NCBI RefSeq assembly: GCF_024622045.1
Contig: NZ_JANKBP010000008.1
Reading direction: 5' to 3' (one strand)
From: Rodentibacter caecimuris
GTDB lineage: Bacteria > Pseudomonadota > Gammaproteobacteria > Enterobacterales > Pasteurellaceae
Length of the DNA: 64,000 nt
Below, piece after piece: positions 43,611 to 53,031 of the stretch. Numbering within the stretch: the first letter of the stretch is position 1; each line of letters starts with the position of its first letter. Both the position numbers and the translations under genes were made by a program. The notes below the pieces were generated by a model, which was given only the letters and a program-made list of their open reading frames with translations, was not told the origin of the DNA and did no database searches.

Positions 43611-44916
43611 CCAGAGGGTGGGAAAGATTCAGCGTATTAGAGAATAAATGCAGCCCCTCCGCATTACCCGCTTTCATCATAGATTGCATAGTTTGCGTAG
43701 GCGCGTGAATAAGTTTATTCATTAATTTATAACTTAACTCCTGCAACACGGTTTCCGCACTACCGCCTTGCTGTAGATGTTGTAAAGCTTTTTCCAATAG
43801 CTCTTGTCGCATCTGTTCCGCATCTTCGCGATAATGTTTAATCAGATTAGAAAACTGGCGTACTTTCAACCATTCAAAAAAATCTTCGCATTCCTGAGCG
43901 ATAATCCCTTCCGCTAGTTGTGAGGCTTGCTCCCGCTGGCTCAAATTACGCTGAATAATATCCTGCAAATCATCCACCGTATAATGATAAACACTATCCA
44001 ATTTGGCGACAGTTTCATCAATGTCGCGCGGAACCGCAATATCGACTAACAACATCGGAGAATAATGTCGTTTTTTCTGAGCAAGCCCCACCATGTCTTG
44101 GCTGATAAGTATAGTTGGACTCCCCGTTGAGCTAATCACAATATCCGCTTGTTCTAACGCTTCTTGTAATTGATCAAGAGAAAAAACATCAATGGGAATA
44201 TTGCTGGCCAATTTTTCTACGAGCAACTCCGCTTTTGCCACAGTACGGTTTGCAATCATCAGTCTTTTCACACTATGGCGTAATAAATGTCGGCTCACCA
44301 ATTCAATGGTTTCCCCTGCCCCGACTAATAAAATATTCACCCCGTGCAAGGATTCAAAAATTTGACGGGCTAGACTACAAGCGGCATACGCCACCGATAC
44401 TGCACTTTCACCGATATTGGTTTCCGTACGCACTCGTTTTGCCGTAGAAAAGGTTTTTTGAAATAAGCGGGAAAATTCACTTGAGAGAGCCACTTTCGAC
44501 TGTTGATAATAGGCTTCCGTGATTTGAAAAGCCTGCTTAACCTGCCCCAAAATTTGCGGCTCACCTAAAATTAACGAATCCAAACCACAAGCCACCCGCA
44601 TAAGGTGATTGGCGGCTTGTTGATTTTGATGAGTATAAATACTCGGCAAAAGATCAGTCAAAGCCAGCTGATGAATACCCGCAAACCAATTTTCTACATT
44701 TTGTCGCCATTTATCACACTCTTGCGGTGAAATTTGGCGATGGTGCAAATACACCTCCGTGCGATTACAGGTTGAAAGAATCACAGCCCCTTCGGCAAGG
44801 TTTTGTTGCTGAATTTGTTGTAAGGCAAGCGCTCGCTTTTCATCGGAAAAAGCGACTTTCTCACGCACCGAGACAGAGGCGGTTTTATGATTAATGCCAA
44901 GTACAAGAAGGGTCAT
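43594..44916 (-). CDS. hemA: Glutamyl-tRNA reductase
   Basis: A 440-residue HemA, which reduces glutamyl-tRNA to glutamate-1-semialdehyde in tetrapyrrole synthesis. Catalytic Cys in AVILSTCNRTEVYLH (C50), then LDSLILGEPQILGQVKQA, GAGETIELVSRHL for NADPH, and ADIVISSTGSP. Start at 44916 (MTLLVLGINHKTASVSVRE) is the family start; the frame extends five codons upstream. Length is a little more than E. coli (418). Its presence means that at least this early heme step is kept. Confidence 0.95.
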   Translation of the reverse strand: MTLLVLGINHKTASVSVREKVAFSDEKRALALQQIQQQNLAEGAVILSTCNRTEVYLHHRQISPQECDKWRQNVENWFAGIHQLALTDLLPSIYTHQNQQAANHLMRVACGLDSLILGEPQILGQVKQAFQITEAYYQQSKVALSSEFSRLFQKTFSTAKRVRTETNIGESAVSVAYAACSLARQIFESLHGVNILLVGAGETIELVSRHLLRHSVKRLMIANRTVAKAELLVEKLASNIPIDVFSLDQLQEALEQADIVISSTGSPTILISQDMVGLAQKKRHYSPMLLVDIAVPRDIDETVAKLDSVYHYTVDDLQDIIQRNLSQREQASQLAEGIIAQECEDFFEWLKVRQFSNLIKHYREDAEQMRQELLEKALQHLQQGGSAETVLQELSYKLMNKLIHAPTQTMQSMMKAGNAEGLHLFSNTLNLSHPLDEKNS

Positions 44917-45049
44917 AATAGATTTAAACATTACCGCATTTTCACTATGCGATAAAATATTTAATAAAAAACTAATGCGCTATTTTAATGAATTGTGCGA
45001 CATTGAGCAAATCAACAAACAACAACTCGTCAAGAATAACCCAAAAGAG

Positions 45050-45751
45050 TTAAAAAATATCTTTTTGTTTTCGTAAAATAATGAAATCTTCCAGTGTCCT
45101 CGCTTGCAGAAAAGGATTAATAGACTTCTCCAATCCTAACGTTGTAGGTAAACTTGGTTTTCCTTCTAAGCGGAGTTTTTCAACAAAAGTGCGGTAATTT
45201 TTAACCGCACTTTTATTTGCGATGACTGTTTCGGCAAAGGCTAAATTACTCAGTGTATATTCATGCGCAGGGCAAACGACGGTTTCAGCAGGCAATGTTT
45301 TTAAGCGTAACAATCCCTCAAACATTTGTGCATAATTGCCGGTAAAAACACGCCCGCAGCCGGCAGAAAATAACGCATCACCGCAAAACAAGTGATTATC
45401 TACCAGAAAACTCACGTGCTGTGCCGTATGCCCGCCGGTCGGGATCACTTGAATACGATAATTCGGCGTTACAATTTCCCCTTCATTGACAATCCGTGTC
45501 GCCCCTTTTTTAGCACATTCTTGCGAACCATAAATCGGCACATTTGGATAACGTTGCTTAAACTTTTCGACACCTTGCGTATGATCATCATGCTCATGGG
45601 TCAGTAAAACCGCTTCAATCGGCAGATTGTGTTGTTCTATCCAAGAAAAGAGCTTGTTCGTTTCCGATAAATCAACAATAATAATCGGTAAATTTTCACG
45701 TTGATAAAGCCAAATATAATTGTCATTCAACACAGACAAAGCTACTAACAT
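45050..45751 (-). CDS. gloB: Hydroxyacylglutathione hydrolase (glyoxalase II)
   Basis: A 233-residue metallo-beta-lactamase-fold enzyme that hydrolyses S-lactoylglutathione. The zinc motif is LLTHEHDDHTQG, with later ligands in PTGGHTAQHVSFL, LFCGDALFSAGCGR and CPAHEYTLSN. The C-terminal substrate-binding helices include a stretch encoded by an inverted uptake-sequence pair (45185-45214), giving NKSAVKNYRTFVEK. Divergent from the methyltransferase gene by 21 bp. Confidence 0.95.
   Translation of the reverse strand: MLVALSVLNDNYIWLYQRENLPIIIVDLSETNKLFSWIEQHNLPIEAVLLTHEHDDHTQGVEKFKQRYPNVPIYGSQECAKKGATRIVNEGEIVTPNYRIQVIPTGGHTAQHVSFLVDNHLFCGDALFSAGCGRVFTGNYAQMFEGLLRLKTLPAETVVCPAHEYTLSNLAFAETVIANKSAVKNYRTFVEKLRLEGKPSLPTTLGLEKSINPFLQARTLEDFIILRKQKDIF
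45185..45214. repeat. Inverted uptake-sequence pair inside gloB
   Basis: AAAAGTGCGGT and ACCGCACTTTT form an 11-bp stem with an 8-base loop inside coding sequence, a form usually kept to intergenic terminators. Confidence 0.85.
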
Positions 45752-45772
45752 AATTCCTCGCTAAATTTATTT

Positions 45773-46501
45773 ATGATCCTCAATTGGCAAGCGAAAGCAA
45801 AACGCCCTTTCACATCACCGACAAGCTGGCAACAACTGCCACAAGGTGAGGCCTATTGTAGCGCATTAGAGAACGCATTTGCCCCTTGGTTACTAAAAAT
45901 TTTAGGCTACCAAATCGTAAAAATCGGTGCATTAAGTACAGAAATACCGACTGAATTAGCAGTACACCACCAAATCCTGATTAGTGAAAAAATTTCTCAA
46001 AATTTAACCGCACTTTTAGCCCCCAACAAGAGCTTGCTACAAGCAAACCTAACTGAATTGCCCCTGATTCAGCAAGAAATCAATGCTTGTTTTCTTGCCA
46101 ATACGCTCAACTTTTCCCACGATCCCCATCAAATTTTACGGGAAACCCATCGCATTCTGGCTGATGACGGCTGGTTATTGCTCTCTTTGTTTAATCCCCT
46201 CAGCCCACTGATTTTCAAACAAAAAATTGGTGATTTTCCTTTTCGCCAATATCCCACTTGGCGCATTATTGACTGGTTAGAGTTACTGCATTTTGAAATT
46301 ATAGAACATAAAAATCTTGCCATTAATCATAACAATACCACGCGGTTTTCACCTTTAACCCTAATTGTGGCACGAAAACGAACTTACCCATTAACACTGA
46401 ATAGCGAAAAAGTGCGGTCGAAAATCCCTGCGTTTTTACAACCGTCCGAAGCCTTTCAAGAAGACATCACATCTTGTCGAATTTCGCCCGATAACAAGTA
46501 G
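45773..46501 (+). CDS. SAM-dependent methyltransferase-like protein (YafS-like)
   Basis: A 242-residue protein resembling the YafS group of class I methyltransferases, by the late fold elements SHDPHQILRETHRILADDGWLLLSLFNPLSP and its site beside gloB, as yafS lies in E. coli. The usual glycine-rich motif I is poorly preserved near the N-terminus, so SAM binding is not assured. Function is unknown. Divergent from gloB. Confidence 0.75.
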   Translation: MILNWQAKAKRPFTSPTSWQQLPQGEAYCSALENAFAPWLLKILGYQIVKIGALSTEIPTELAVHHQILISEKISQNLTALLAPNKSLLQANLTELPLIQQEINACFLANTLNFSHDPHQILRETHRILADDGWLLLSLFNPLSPLIFKQKIGDFPFRQYPTWRIIDWLELLHFEIIEHKNLAINHNNTTRFSPLTLIVARKRTYPLTLNSEKVRSKIPAFLQPSEAFQEDITSCRISPDNK

Positions 46502-46593
46502 AAAATTCCTCATAAAGTTGAAATCAATCCTTGCTCCCTTTGCAAAACTCCCCTATTATTCACCGCACTTTTTTCTTGAATTTAGGAACAAAA

Positions 46594-48357
46594 ATGACCG
46601 AACAAACCTTTATCCCCGGCAAAGATGCAGCACTTGAAGACAGTATTGGCAAATTCCAACAAAAATTAACCAATCTGGGTTTTAATATCGAAGAGGCCTC
46701 TTGGTTAAACCCCGTACCAAATGTGTGGTCGGTACATATTCGTGATAAAGATTGTCCACAATGTTTCTCGAACGGCAAAGGGGCAAGTAAAAAAGCAGCA
46801 CTTGCCTCCGCATTAGGTGAATATTTCGAGCGTCTTTCCACCAACTATTTCTTTGCGGATTTCTATTTAGGACAAGAAATTGCAAACGGTGATTTCGTTC
46901 ATTATCCCAGTGAAAAATGGTTTCCGATTGAAGAGGAAACCACGTTACCGACAGGGATTTTAGACGACAATTTGCTCAACTATTTTGATCCGGACGGCGA
47001 ACCCACGCCGGAGTTACTCGTGGATTTACAATCGGGCAATTACGATCGCGGTATTGTTGCAATGCCTTATATTCGTCAATCTGATGAACAAACAGTCTAT
47101 ATTCCTCAAAGTATTATCGCCAATCTTTATGTATCAAACGGAATGTCGGCGGGCAACACCAAATTTGAAGCGCGCGTACAAGGTTTATCGGAAGTATTTG
47201 AACGTTATGTCAAAAATAAAATTATCGCTGAAGCCATTAGCTTACCGGAAATTCCAAAAGAAGTGATGGATCGCTACCCTTCCATTCAAGCCTCTATCGC
47301 CAAATTAGAAGAAGAAGGTTTCCCGATTTATGCCTTTGATGCATCCTTAGGCGGAAAATATCCGGTTATTTGCGTAGTATTATTGAACCCAAATAACGGC
47401 ACATGCTTTGCTTCTTTTGGCGCTCATCCTAATTTCCAAGTGGCATTAGAACGTACCGTGACAGAACTTCTACAAGGTCGTAGTTTGAAAGATCTAGACG
47501 TATTCGCCCCACCTTCTTTCAATAATGAAGATGTTGCCGAACACGCTAATTTAGAAACCCATTTTATAGACTCTAGCGGTTTGATCTCATGGGATCTGTT
47601 CAAGCAAACACCTGATTATGTATTTGTCGATTGGGATTTCTCCGGTACAACGCAACAGGAATATCATAATTTAATGGCGATTTTCCGTTCGGAAAACAAA
47701 GAAGTCTATATTATGGATTATAGCCATTTGGGCGTATATGCCTGCCGTATTATCGTACCGGGCATGTCGGATATTTATCCGGCAGATGATTTAATCTATG
47801 CCAATAACAATATGGGAATGGATTGGCGAGAAATTCTGCTTGATTTACCGAACTGGCATCATGATTCGGCAACTTACCAAGAATTATTGCAAGAATTGGA
47901 TACTCAAAATATTGATGAGGCAACCCGCGTACGTGAATTTATTGGGATTGTAGCCCCTAAAACCAGTGGCTGGACAACATTACGGATTGGTGAACTAAAA
48001 TCAATGCTGCATTTGGCTTTAGGCGAGTTAGAACAAGCATTGGATTGGGCAAATTGGACATTAAATATGAATACCTCTGTTTTCACAGCGGAGCGCACCA
48101 ATTATTACCGAGCATTAATTAGTATTATTGAACTCCATTTGGACAAAAATCGTGATCCAATGCAGTATCGCGCCGCACTTGAAAAAATGTACGGCAAAGA
48201 TGCGGTGCAATGCGCTTGGGCTGCCACGGCAGAAAAAGGCAATCCTTTCTATAATTTACCGGCAAGTGATGAGATGTTGAAAAATTTCACAGAACATCAA
48301 GCCTTATTAAACGCCTATGCGAAACTACAAAAAGCAAAGCGTGAAAATTGGAAATAA
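46594..48357 (+). CDS. ycaO: YcaO-type protein (ribosomal S12 methylthiolation accessory factor)
   Basis: A 587-residue YcaO, length as E. coli YcaO (586). The ATP-binding YcaO core is visible in GKGASKKAALASALGEYFERLS, NGMSAGNTKFEARVQGLSEVFERYVK and VALERTVTELLQGR. E. coli YcaO is reported to act with RimO in modifying ribosomal protein S12; no peptide precursor or other azoline-synthesis gene is near, so a natural-product role is unlikely. Start at 46594 (MTEQTFIPGKDAALED) after TTTAGGAACAAAA. Confidence 0.93.
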   Translation: MTEQTFIPGKDAALEDSIGKFQQKLTNLGFNIEEASWLNPVPNVWSVHIRDKDCPQCFSNGKGASKKAALASALGEYFERLSTNYFFADFYLGQEIANGDFVHYPSEKWFPIEEETTLPTGILDDNLLNYFDPDGEPTPELLVDLQSGNYDRGIVAMPYIRQSDEQTVYIPQSIIANLYVSNGMSAGNTKFEARVQGLSEVFERYVKNKIIAEAISLPEIPKEVMDRYPSIQASIAKLEEEGFPIYAFDASLGGKYPVICVVLLNPNNGTCFASFGAHPNFQVALERTVTELLQGRSLKDLDVFAPPSFNNEDVAEHANLETHFIDSSGLISWDLFKQTPDYVFVDWDFSGTTQQEYHNLMAIFRSENKEVYIMDYSHLGVYACRIIVPGMSDIYPADDLIYANNNMGMDWREILLDLPNWHHDSATYQELLQELDTQNIDEATRVREFIGIVAPKTSGWTTLRIGELKSMLHLALGELEQALDWANWTLNMNTSVFTAERTNYYRALISIIELHLDKNRDPMQYRAALEKMYGKDAVQCAWAATAEKGNPFYNLPASDEMLKNFTEHQALLNAYAKLQKAKRENWK

Positions 48358-48362
48358 ACCTC

Positions 48363-48382
48363 GGGCAAGTGCAAACTTGCCC
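48363..48382 (+). terminator. ycaO terminator
   Basis: GGGCAAGT-GCAA-ACTTGCCC, an 8-bp stem with a tight loop, followed by TTTCTTT. Confidence 0.85.
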
Positions 48383-48582
48383 TTTCTTTAACTAAAAAAT
48401 ACTACTAGAAACCAATATGGCTATTTATGACATCAACTTTATACACAAAACAACTTGTCCATGAACCCATCTGCCATGAATAAAGAAAATGAGCATTAAT
48501 TAGGTGGAAAGTGAATCAATAAAATAGGCGGAATTATTCTCGCCTATTCAATAATCATGTTCAAATTTCGGATGAATTAAAT
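48383..48582. other. Non-coding spacer between ycaO and eptA
   Basis: 200 AT-rich bases between convergent genes; an imperfect hairpin (AATAGGCGG...CCGCCTATT-like, 48522-48552) near the eptA end may terminate that gene. No coding sequence seen. Confidence 0.45.
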
Positions 48583-50223
48583 TTAGTTCCGAATTTTACA
48601 TTGTGCCAAAATATCAAGTTTTTTATCGTAAATATTTAAATCGTTTTTTATATCTAACATTGAAAAAATCGTGTGAAAATAATTATCGTGAGAATATTCT
48701 TGGGTTTCAGCATTTTTACGTAAACAATTCAAGTCAAAACCTTCATTTTTTACCCATGTCGGTGAAAACCACATCACCATGGGAACTCGGGTTTGATAAT
48801 CCGGAGCGATAGCGTAGGGTGCCGCATGCAAATAAATACCGTCTTCCCCTAGGCTTTCACCGTGATCGGACACATAAAACATGATACTTTCCCAGTTTGT
48901 TTTTTGCTCCAAAAGTTTGATTACCTCATTCAAAAAATTATCAATATAAAGAATGCCGTTATCATAAGTATTCACTAATTGTTCATTCGAACATTTTTGG
49001 ATTTCGTTGGTTTCACAAGTTGGTGTGAATGTTTCAAAGGCTTTGGAATAGCGCTCATTATAGGTTGGACCGTGGCTGCCAATCGTGTGTAATACGATTA
49101 CTATATCGTTGTTTGACTTATTTAGTTCCTTATCCAAATCTTTTAATAAAATCTCATCTAAACATTCCCCATTTCTGCAATATTCAGCCAAATTTAATGC
49201 TGTTAGATTCTGCGTAGGAACACGTTCGCATACACCTTTACATCCCATATCGTTATCACGCCATAAAACATCAACACCGGCACGCTGTAAAATATCTAAT
49301 AAATTATCTTCATGTTCCGCCTTAGTTGCATTGTAATCAGAACGGGTATAACGAGAAAACATACAGGGTACGGAAATTGCCGTTGCAGTGCCGCAACTTG
49401 AGACATTTTTAAAATTGATAATATCATCACGAACTGCCAATTTTGGCGTAGTTTGGCGGGCATAACCATTCAATCCCCAATTTGGGGCTCTTGTTGTTTC
49501 CCCCACTACTAAAATAGTCACATGACGATACTCATCCGGTTTTTCAACTGATGTATCTAAACCGATCTCTGTGAACGGTAGATTAGTTCGATAATTTTTC
49601 TTCACTAATTGTATTGTTGAGCCAATAAAATTCGATGGTACAATCAAATGCACAATTTCCTTATTATTACGTGAAAATGCCGCATAATCCTTATAGTAAA
49701 ATTTCCCAATAATGATCACAACCACGCAAGAAAGTACAATCATTCCTAAACGAATCAAGATTTCTTTATACCAACGACGATAATTCACTTGTGTACGAAT
49801 ATACAACCAAGCCGGAATAACCCCTAAAGCAAAGATCCACAACAGATAAGAGGTCGTGACCATTCTAGAACTTTCGGCAAAGTTCGTCTGAAGAACATTA
49901 TTCAGCTGATTACTATCAAAATAAATACCAAAGAAAATTTCCTGATAACTAATTGCAGCACTAATGACTAAAAGTAATGGAATAACCACTTTATGTAGAA
50001 TTGGTAAACTAATGAGCTGAAATGCGGCATTGAGCGTAAAGAAAACAAAAAATGGGACAGTAAATAAAAAATAATCTTCAGAACTACCGGTAAAAGGATT
50101 AAGTTTTAATACTGTTTGATAAAATTGGTAATTCAAAACCAGTGTGAAATAAAGTGAAACTAAAGCAATAATAGCCGTTGATGAAAGAGAAAACTTTCTA
50201 AAAATATATTGTGAAAATCGCAT
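48583..50223 (-). CDS. eptA: Phosphoethanolamine transferase, lipid A modifying (EptA-like)
   Basis: A 546-residue inner-membrane enzyme with five N-terminal membrane segments (residues about 15-175) and a periplasmic alkaline-phosphatase-like domain. The catalytic Thr is in SSCGTATAISVPCMF; metal-binding sites in VVGETTRAPNWGLNGY and YVSDHGESLGEDGIYLH. It adds phosphoethanolamine to lipid A (or core sugar), which lowers binding of cationic peptides. Several Cys pairs (CKGVCERV, CRNGECL, CETNEIQKC) fit the disulfide-rich periplasmic domain of this family. Exact acceptor is not shown. Confidence 0.9.
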   Translation of the reverse strand: MRFSQYIFRKFSLSSTAIIALVSLYFTLVLNYQFYQTVLKLNPFTGSSEDYFLFTVPFFVFFTLNAAFQLISLPILHKVVIPLLLVISAAISYQEIFFGIYFDSNQLNNVLQTNFAESSRMVTTSYLLWIFALGVIPAWLYIRTQVNYRRWYKEILIRLGMIVLSCVVVIIIGKFYYKDYAAFSRNNKEIVHLIVPSNFIGSTIQLVKKNYRTNLPFTEIGLDTSVEKPDEYRHVTILVVGETTRAPNWGLNGYARQTTPKLAVRDDIINFKNVSSCGTATAISVPCMFSRYTRSDYNATKAEHEDNLLDILQRAGVDVLWRDNDMGCKGVCERVPTQNLTALNLAEYCRNGECLDEILLKDLDKELNKSNNDIVIVLHTIGSHGPTYNERYSKAFETFTPTCETNEIQKCSNEQLVNTYDNGILYIDNFLNEVIKLLEQKTNWESIMFYVSDHGESLGEDGIYLHAAPYAIAPDYQTRVPMVMWFSPTWVKNEGFDLNCLRKNAETQEYSHDNYFHTIFSMLDIKNDLNIYDKKLDILAQCKIRN

Positions 50224-50448
50224 AAAAAACCTATTAAATTAAATATAGAGCTGAGTAAATAATACAGACCGGACTTTAAGACAATCTTAAGCATTTAAAG
50301 TGCGGTCATTTCTAATTTAATTTTTATGGGGAAATAATAATGGATACTTTTCTAATTAAAAGTAAGAAAGAATGGTATTTCTAGTTAATACCAACTAAAA
50401 GGGTAGGAAATATTAAAAACACAAAAACATTCAGCTCATACCATTTAT

Positions 50449-51249
50449 CTAATTAGAACATTCCGAGGGGCAATAACCCAATTCAAAGGAAATATCACGG
50501 GCAGTTTGTGCAATTTCGCCAAGAAAAAACCGGATACCTAATTCCTGTAATTTATAAACCGACATCGAAACAGACACTGAATAATCAACATTACCGCTGA
50601 AATCAAATATCGGACAGGCAAGACATACTACGCCCAACTCGTTTTCTTCTTTATCCATTGCATACTGCTTTCGACAAATGTCCGCTAATTCTTTACGCAT
50701 TTCCTCCAATTCCGTTATCGTATTATGAGTAAGCTGACGAATAACATCTTGGTGAGCTGCCCAGTATTCGTCTAGATAATCACTATTTTTATCGTAAGCA
50801 AGATAAATTTTTCCCATTGCAGAACAGTATAATTGAAGGTGTTGCCCGATATAGGCTCTCGTTCTAATCATACCCATCGTTGGTTCTAACTTATAAATCA
50901 TAATTGCCCGATCTCCCTCCCGTTTTGAAAAATTCACTGTTTCTCCGAGAGTTAAATTCAATTTTTCCAAATGTGGCGCGGCAATATGAATGATATTTAA
51001 TGAAGAAAGCACCTTATGACCCAGGCTTAAACATTTAGTTGTCAAACGATAACTACCAGTCGAGTTAGCCGTTTGTACATATCCCTCGCTTTGTAATCCT
51101 TGTAGTAAACGGTGTACCGTACTTTTGTTTAGTTCAGCTATTTCAGCCAACTTTGCCAAAGGACAACCGTTAGGAAAATTGCTTAAGATGTCAAGAATGC
51201 GCAATCCGCGAATTAAACTCTGATTTCCACTTGGCTTTTCATTTGCCAT
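50449..51249 (-). CDS. yiaJ: IclR-family repressor of the yia operon
   Basis: A 266-residue IclR-type regulator: winged helix (QSLIRGLRILDILSNFPNGCPLAKLAEIAELNKSTVHRLL) and C-terminal ligand domain. Start at 51249 (MANEKPSGN) is preferred; the frame continues 14 codons upstream without family support. Divergent from yiaK, as in E. coli and H. influenzae, which marks it as the YiaJ/PlaR-type repressor. Two ATGAAAT repeats at the yiaK promoter are candidate operators. Confidence 0.9.
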   Translation of the reverse strand: MANEKPSGNQSLIRGLRILDILSNFPNGCPLAKLAEIAELNKSTVHRLLQGLQSEGYVQTANSTGSYRLTTKCLSLGHKVLSSLNIIHIAAPHLEKLNLTLGETVNFSKREGDRAIMIYKLEPTMGMIRTRAYIGQHLQLYCSAMGKIYLAYDKNSDYLDEYWAAHQDVIRQLTHNTITELEEMRKELADICRKQYAMDKEENELGVVCLACPIFDFSGNVDYSVSVSMSVYKLQELGIRFFLGEIAQTARDISFELGYCPSECSN

Positions 51250-51335
51250 ATCACCTATCCTTCCGAGTAAATTTTTTATTAATGCCAGCATTATAATAAT
51301 ATCATTTTACATATTGAAATTTTATTTACATACAT

Positions 51336-51351
51336 TGTGATCAAGATCACA
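51336..51351 (+). promoter_or_regulatory. CRP site, yiaJ-yiaK intergenic
   Basis: TGTGATCAAGATCACA, a perfect TGTGA-N6-TCACA palindrome, about 75 bases upstream of the yiaK -35 box. Confidence 0.88.
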
Positions 51352-51396
51352 AATTCCAAAAATAGTATATAACTCAATGATTTTAACGGACTTATT

Positions 51397-51466
51397 ATTT
51401 CATGCATTTATTGACATTATAGTGTTGAGATCTTAAATTATGAAATGCAAATCCAATATATGAAAT
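51397..51466. promoter_or_regulatory. yiaK promoter with candidate YiaJ operators
   Basis: TTGACA (51411-51416), 17-base spacer, TAAATT (51434-51439). ATGAAAT occurs at 51440-51446 and 51460-51466, exactly 20 bases apart (two helical turns), and inverted as ATTTCAT at 51397-51403. Their position over the -10/start region fits repression; that YiaJ binds them is inference. Confidence 0.55.
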
Positions 51467-51478
51467 AGAGAGGTATCC

Positions 51479-52477
51479 ATGAGAGTTTCTTACCATGAAT
51501 TAAAAGCTGAATTTAAACGTATTTTGCTTTCACGTCACATGCGTGAAGATATCGCCGAAGATTGTGCCGGTTTATTTGCCGATACGACTCAAGCAGGTGC
51601 ATATTCACACGGAGTAAATCGTTTTCCTCGTTTTATTCAGCAGCTGGAAAACGGGGATATCGTGCCTGAAGCCGAGCCTACCAAAGTACTTTCTTTAGGT
51701 GCTATTGAACAATGGGATGCACATCAAGCAATTGGTAATCTAACTGCCAAAAAAATGATGGATCGTGCAATGGAAATCGCCCAACAGCATGGTATCGGCG
51801 TGGTCGCCTTGCGTAATGCGAATCACTGGATGCGTGGCGGTAGTTACGGATGGCAAGCGGCAGAAAAAGGTTACATTGGTATTTGTTGGACAAATGCGTT
51901 AGCCGTAATGCCACCTTGGGGGGCGAAGGAATGCCGTATCGGTACCAACCCATTAATTATTGCGATTCCGACAAGCCCAATAACGATGGTAGATATGTCT
52001 TGTTCCATGTATTCCTACGGTATGCTTGAAGTTCATCGCTTGGCGGGGCGTCAAACTTTTGTGGATGCCGGTTTTGATGATGAAGGAAATTTAACCCGTG
52101 ATCCGGCAACGGTAGAAAAAAACCGCCGCCTACTACCAATGGGATTCTGGAAAGGATCAGGCTTATCTATCGTATTGGATATGATCGCAACATTACTCTC
52201 TAATGGCGAATCTACTGCAGCGGTAACGGAAGATAAAGATGATGAATACTGTGTTTCTCAAGTATTTATTGCCATTGAAGTGGATCGTTTAATTGATGGA
52301 GAGACGAAAGATGCCAAACTTCAACGCATTATAGAATATGTGAAAACTGCCGAGCGCGCCGATCCAAATGTCGAAGTGCGTTTACCGGGTCATGAATTTA
52401 CGACTATCTTGGCTGACAACAAAGCGAATGGTATTCCGGTAGATGATACGGTTTGGGCAAAATTAAAATCATTGTAG
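51479..52477 (+). CDS. yiaK: 2,3-diketo-L-gulonate reductase
   Basis: A 332-residue malate/lactate-dehydrogenase-family (LDH2) NAD-dependent reductase, converting 2,3-diketo-L-gulonate to 3-keto-L-gulonate. Family marks: HGVNRFPRFIQQLENGDI, VVALRNANHWMRGGSYGWQAAEKGYIGICWTN, RIGTNPLIIAIPT and MGFWKGSGLSIVLDM. First gene of the catabolic operon. Length as E. coli YiaK/DlgD (332). Confidence 0.95.
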   Translation: MRVSYHELKAEFKRILLSRHMREDIAEDCAGLFADTTQAGAYSHGVNRFPRFIQQLENGDIVPEAEPTKVLSLGAIEQWDAHQAIGNLTAKKMMDRAMEIAQQHGIGVVALRNANHWMRGGSYGWQAAEKGYIGICWTNALAVMPPWGAKECRIGTNPLIIAIPTSPITMVDMSCSMYSYGMLEVHRLAGRQTFVDAGFDDEGNLTRDPATVEKNRRLLPMGFWKGSGLSIVLDMIATLLSNGESTAAVTEDKDDEYCVSQVFIAIEVDRLIDGETKDAKLQRIIEYVKTAERADPNVEVRLPGHEFTTILADNKANGIPVDDTVWAKLKSL

Positions 52478-52560
52478 CCGCGTTTGGAGTTGTGATTCCT
52501 TACATCGCCGGTGCATAAAAGTGCGGTCAATTTTCACTGAGTTTTATAAGCGAGGTACTT

Positions 52561-53025
52561 ATGTTTTTTGGGCATATATCTAAAGTTAATAAGAAAACAT
52601 ATCCTATGGCTATCCAAACCGCCTTGGATTATTTGGCTTCGACCGATTTTACTAACATGGAAACTGGGCGTTATCCTATTAAAGGTGATCTAATCTATGT
52701 TCAAGTGTTAGATTTAGAAACCAAAGACAAATCTAATATTTTGCCGGAAGTTCACCGTCAATATATTGATGTGCAGTATCTCCATTGCGGTAAAGAGCGT
52801 ATTGGCGTTGCGCCGGATTTAGGGAATAACCCGATTGCAAAAGATTATGATACGGAACGTGATATTTTATTCTACGCCGATATGCAAAATGAAATAGAGC
52901 TGATCATGCGTCCGGGCAATTTTGCCGTCTTTTTTCCTGAAGATATTCATCGCCCTGCATCTATGGACGGTCAATCGGAAAAAATACGTAAAATCGTCGT
53001 AAAAATTGCCGTCAGCGAACTTTAG
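52561..53025 (+). CDS. yiaL: YhcH/YjgK/YiaL family protein
   Basis: A 154-residue cupin-like protein (DUF386 family). Segments VHRQYIDVQYLHCGKERIGVAP and FFPEDIHRPA carry the conserved His that bind metal. Function not settled; members accompany sugar-acid and sialic-acid catabolic genes and have been proposed as anomerases. Position 2 of the operon, as in E. coli yiaK-S. Confidence 0.92.
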   Translation: MFFGHISKVNKKTYPMAIQTALDYLASTDFTNMETGRYPIKGDLIYVQVLDLETKDKSNILPEVHRQYIDVQYLHCGKERIGVAPDLGNNPIAKDYDTERDILFYADMQNEIELIMRPGNFAVFFPEDIHRPASMDGQSEKIRKIVVKIAVSEL

Positions 53026-53031
53026 GAGCGA

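Noticed and set aside
44970..45076. Small plus-strand frame between hemA and gloB (MRYFNELCDIEQ...)
   Set aside because: Only about 33 codons, runs into the gloB antisense strand, and has no ribosome site.
46594..48357. YcaO as part of a thiazole/oxazole peptide cluster
   Set aside because: No precursor peptide, dehydrogenase or E1-like partner nearby; length and sequence fit the housekeeping YcaO.
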